Shown: piece by piece, positions 15,439 to 15,466 of the stretch | Layout: the number at the start of each line of letters is the position of its first letter | Position numbering within the stretch: the stretch's first letter is position 1 | Assembly (NCBI GenBank): GCA_012963185.1 | Contig: DTWD01000377.1 | Location: 1-15,466, forward strand | Reading direction: 5' to 3' | Origin: Acidobacteriota bacterium | Lineage (GTDB): Bacteria > Acidobacteriota > Vicinamibacteria > Vicinamibacterales > UBA8438 | DNA length: 15,466 nt | Notes under the pieces: generated by a model | Databases searched by the model: none | Told to the model about the DNA's origin: nothing | Seen by the model: only the letters and a program-made list of their open reading frames with translations | Program-made: the position numbers and the translations under genes

Positions 15439-15466
15439 GGGCGCTTGGCTCAGTGGTAGAGCATCG
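15439..15466 (+). tRNA. tRNA gene, 5' part only (cut by window edge)
   Basis: The bases can be laid out as a 7-nt acceptor strand GGGCGCT (15439-15445), T8, G9, then a D-arm GCTC-AGTGGTA-GAGC (15448-15462) with the conserved A14 and GG, A26, and the first bases of the anticodon stem. The anticodon, T-arm and 3' acceptor lie outside, so the amino acid cannot be read. The GGGCGCT acceptor start is compatible with tRNA-Val, but this is a guess. Confidence 0.8.

Noticed and set aside
1..15466. CRISPR arrays, insertion sequences, phage genes, toxin-antitoxin pairs or defence systems
   Set aside because: I looked for tandem spaced repeats, transposase motifs, terminal inverted repeats and small paired genes and found none. 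UvrB, RarA and the DHH enzyme are standard repair or RNA-turnover genes and are not arranged as a defence island.

Overview
The window looks like chromosomal DNA from an environmental bacterium, most likely an Acidobacteriota (Vicinamibacteria-like) lineage. This rests on a secreted VWA protein of the kind that is expanded in Acidobacteria, several secreted PQQ-type beta-propeller proteins, and a small secreted protein of a type I associate with that phylum. The taxonomic call is an inference from gene content; no rRNA is present. I see no insertion sequence, phage gene, CRISPR array or toxin-antitoxin pair. Most genes are intact housekeeping or envelope genes, tightly packed with short or overlapping junctions and no gene-free stretch above 300 bases.

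Region 1 (1-2008, minus strand): a secreted PQQ-like beta-propeller protein is followed by an L-lactate permease that runs off the left edge. Region 2 (2009-5057, plus strand): a divergent promoter region with a perfect TATAAT leads into a two-gene unit, a secreted metallo-beta-lactamase-fold hydrolase and a membrane-GDH-like PQQ dehydrogenase whose start overlaps the preceding stop. Region 3 (5062-7429, minus strand): a three-gene unit with ATGA overlaps encodes a SpoU/TrmH RNA methyltransferase, the AAA+ protein RarA and a 57-residue two-helix membrane protein. Region 4 (7474-9441, plus strand): greA is followed 12 bases later by a membrane-embedded patatin-like protein that lacks the catalytic serine and aspartate.

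Region 5 (9508-10911, minus strand): a DHH/DHHA1 phosphoesterase carries an N-terminal TrkA-N/RCK-like domain. Region 6 (10969-15380, plus strand): a secreted VWA protein, uvrB, a YtxH protein, a DUF948-like protein and a small secreted protein of unknown function follow one another. The last of these is preceded by a perfect 8-bp inverted repeat. The 5' part of a tRNA gene is cut off at the right edge.

Functionally the window mixes information processing and repair (RarA, UvrB, GreA, RNA methyltransferase, DHH nuclease) with periplasmic oxidation and hydrolysis (PQQ dehydrogenase, MBL hydrolase) and envelope proteins (YtxH/DUF948, VWA, patatin-like). I do not see a clear multi-gene defence or biosynthetic system. 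The most unusual items are the apparently catalytically dead patatin-like membrane protein and the RCK-like/DHH fusion.
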